A DNA stretch of 64,000 nucleotides from assembly GCA_900708905.1 (NCBI GenBank), contig CAADRB010000097.1, positions 186,001 through 250,000 of the forward strand, in the 5' to 3' direction. Of this stretch, positions 63,201 to 64,000 are shown piece after piece; within the stretch, counting starts at the first letter, position 1, and each line of letters opens with the position of its first letter. This DNA is from Hymenolepis diminuta. Lineage: Eukaryota > Platyhelminthes > Cestoda > Cyclophyllidea > Hymenolepididae. Both the position numbers and the translations under genes were made by a program. The notes below the pieces were generated by a model, which was not told where the DNA came from, did no database searches, and was given only the letters and a program-made list of their open reading frames with translations.

Positions 63201-64000
63201 ATAAGTATGGAGTTATGTCCTAATTTCAATATTTGACCACTATTTGCTTGATTTCATCATCGTGATGTTCGGAACTTATTGAACAGTTAATTACATTTAG
63301 AGTTTGGTCATGTTATTCCACATATTTGTACCTTTTTTCGGTCAACAGGTACTAGTTTACTTCAACTAGAATTATTTAAAAACCTTTAGATTTATCATTT
63401 AGCTCAAGGTCTCATATGAACATCCTTGGATTTTTAAATAAAATTTGGCCCTTTTCTCCTGTCTACTGAGAGTTGTGCCATAACCAACAAGGGCTTGTGA
63501 CCACTGTCTGGATACTGCTGATCTTTAATTTAGCGGGAAAGAGTCCTTCCTACTTTAGATACCTATATGATTCATTTATTCAACTCTTTTGTAAATATTC
63601 TGACTCATAACCCTTTGGTGTCATCTACCTTTGCTGGTTTTAGCACCACCCGGAGCCCCAGTGGTTCTCTCCTCAGAAGGGAATATCGTCGACTCAATAA
63701 TAGCCAACGAGGGTGACACCTTGAACCTTGTCTGCCAATCGAAACCACCTGGATCACCCCCGGGTGAATTGATCTGGAGATGGAATCAACCGCAAGACTC
63801 CCCCCACTTGTCCTTAACCGACTTAAACAAACTTCCAAGTCTAGACCAATACTCACGTCACACTTCGGATCGGCACCAGTTAGAAAGCCATCTATCTCTC
63901 CCATCTGTTAAACGAAATCAAAATGGCCTAGCAATCTTGTGTGTCACGCGACACAAACTTGGAATGGAGCAGAAGACTAAAATATTGCTCAAAGTGAAAT
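47905..64000 (+). CDS. nephrin/Kirre/SYG-2-type Ig adhesion receptor, 5' part (4 exons)
   Basis: Exons 47,905-48,238, 54,164-54,343, 55,659-56,087 and 63,644 to beyond the window. All junctions are phase 1, the usual pattern for shuffled Ig domains. The translated part (about 430 residues) has a signal peptide and three Ig domains. Ig1 carries the family signature around 'GYDRELRNWPKYSMHGD' and 'EDAGNFECQVSP', as in nephrin/sns, Kirre/Neph and SYG proteins. These are type I membrane proteins that form adhesion complexes between cells in muscle fusion, filtration slits, eye patterning and synapse choice. Further Ig, fibronectin, membrane and cytoplasmic parts must lie to the right. I cannot say whether it is the nephrin-like or Kirre-like partner. 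Introns are 5.9, 1.3 and 7.6 kb. Confidence 0.85.
51622..51640. repeat. (GCT)n microsatellite
   Basis: Six uninterrupted GCT units plus one base. Confidence 0.85.
52730..52900 (+). repeat. SINE-like repeat, family B, best tRNA-like head
   Basis: 'gatggcgcaatgac' (from 52,738, A-box-like) and 'ggttcgatacc' (52,776-52,786, B box) have tRNA-like spacing. The copy continues 'cattcgtggac' and ends with a body like 62,145-62,165. Confidence 0.55.
54164..54343 (+). CDS. Ig receptor exon 2: second half of Ig1
   Basis: 60 codons between acceptor tttttag and donor gtaagt, phase 1 to 1, residues 112-171. Contains the family's W/F-P-x-Y-S-x-x-GD motif ('WPKYSMHGD'), 'EDAGNFEC' with the second Ig cysteine C151, and 'LLRRNTNLSVL' leading into the linker. 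Confidence 0.88.
54344..55658 (+). other. intron 2 of the Ig receptor gene
   Basis: 1.3 kb. The 89-codon ATG frame at 55,107-55,376 has no splice support and is left uncalled. Confidence 0.6.
55659..56087 (+). CDS. Ig receptor exon 3: Ig2
   Basis: 143 codons, phase 1 to 1, residues 172-314. Linker 'VAPSKPIIMAPPG', then Ig2 with C221 ('LRLICQSKGG'), W234 and C287 ('GDRLTCLVSN'). A Ser/Gly-rich insert ('SFSSSGSGN', about 256-264) makes the domain longer than a typical Ig unit. Acceptor cttttag, donor gtacgt. Confidence 0.85.
56088..58660 (+). other. intron 3 of the Ig receptor gene, left part
   Basis: AT-rich, no supported exon. The reading from exon 3 runs past the donor for some 30 codons by chance before a stop. 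Confidence 0.5.
58670..58870 (+). repeat. SINE-like repeat, family B (intronic)
   Basis: 'gtggcgcaaagatt' and 'gagttcgatgttc' occupy A- and B-box positions. 'cattggtgt' and 'gaagtgacagaattc' match 41,570-41,660. Sits about 170 bp left of the LTR-type element. Confidence 0.55.
59041..59230 (+). repeat. left direct repeat (LTR-like)
   Basis: Aligns base for base with 60,781-60,970 at a constant offset of 1,740, with no clear indel over about 170 nt. I judge identity to be about 75-80 percent. Both share 'attattgaaaataacg' and 'gagttgaact'. True ends were not defined. Confidence 0.65.
60122..60155 (+). pseudogene. zinc knuckle of gag with two cysteines lost
   Basis: The reading 'GKRGHLKTMC' fits the second half of a C-x2-C-x4-H-x4-C knuckle. 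At the two upstream cysteine positions the codons are CGC and CGT, both Arg, each one T-to-C change from Cys. The knuckle could not bind zinc. Confidence 0.5.
60781..60970 (+). repeat. right direct repeat (LTR-like)
   Basis: Partner of 59,041-59,230. A purine-rich stretch (about 60,643-60,690) lies to its left, where a polypurine tract would be expected. Confidence 0.65.
60985..61890 (+). other. intron 3, between LTR-type element and SINE-like copy
   Basis: AT-rich, nothing recognised. Confidence 0.4.
61900..62180 (+). repeat. SINE-like repeat, family B (intronic)
   Basis: B-box-like 'gggtccgatgtccactg' at about 61,947-61,965, then 'gaggagatgacagaaatcc' and the conserved tail 'tacccaaaattgttgttgaaaacg'. 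Shares the tail with 38,270-38,330. Confidence 0.6.
62185..63643 (+). other. intron 3, right part
   Basis: AT-rich, with no exon supported. Ends in the acceptor of exon 4 (ctggttttag). Confidence 0.45.
63644..64000 (+). CDS. Ig receptor exon 4: Ig3 (cut by window end)
   Basis: Acceptor ggttttag. Begins 'TPPGAPVVLSSEGNIVDS' at residue 315. C345 ('LNLVCQSKPP'), W359 and C414 ('LAILCVTRHK') define Ig3. Still open at base 64,000. The 99-codon minus-strand frame over it is a shadow. Confidence 0.85.

Noticed and set aside
63605..63904. 99-codon minus-strand frame at the right end
   Set aside because: Antisense shadow of Ig receptor exon 4.
1..64000. CRISPR arrays, bacterial operons, ribosomal RNA or intact tRNA genes
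   Set aside because: None seen; the tRNA-like boxes found belong to SINE-like repeats without a complete cloverleaf.

Overview
This is AT-rich animal nuclear DNA (roughly one third G+C by eye). Coding sequence sits in small exons bounded by GT..AG introns, there is no operon structure, and most of the window is intron or intergenic sequence full of old repeats. The decayed mariner transposase, several tRNA-headed SINE-like families and the type of immunoglobulin cell-adhesion gene fit an invertebrate. I lean towards an arthropod, possibly a copepod crustacean, but nothing here proves it and a flatworm or other invertebrate is not excluded.

Layout. 1-9 kb: intergenic, with repeat copies and a dead mariner element (about 6.3-7.3 kb). 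9.0-11.9 kb: a complete three-exon plus-strand gene for a 239-residue protein with two FLYWCH-like zinc fingers; this is one of the two best supported genes. 12-19 kb: repeats, a weak candidate exon pair and an unidentified coding remnant (16.9-17.3 kb) between two copies of one SINE-like family. 19.9-23.0 kb: two candidate small spliced genes found only by reading frames across splice sites. The plus-strand one (19,910-21,203) may need a 5-base microexon; the minus-strand one is at 22,497-23,026. 23-40 kb: mainly repeats and unassigned sequence. 40.65-41.07 kb: a GC- and CpG-richer block with a candidate first exon. 44.8-45.2 kb: a minus-strand single-exon-like gene with a very acidic C terminus. 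47.9-64 kb: the first four coding exons of a nephrin/Kirre/SYG-2-type immunoglobulin adhesion receptor on the plus strand. They encode a signal peptide and Ig domains 1-3, all introns are phase 1, and the gene runs off the right edge. Its third intron holds a decayed gag-containing LTR-type element (59.0-61.0 kb).

The genes do not form a visible pathway. The FLYWCH protein is probably nuclear and DNA-binding, the Ig protein is a cell-surface adhesion receptor, and the others are of unknown function. I did not find a convincing new multi-gene system. The most original observations are the possible 5-nt microexon gene, the compact minus-strand gene, the LTR relic with a zinc knuckle that has lost two cysteines, and the SINE-like families. 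Repeat boundaries were read by eye and are approximate.
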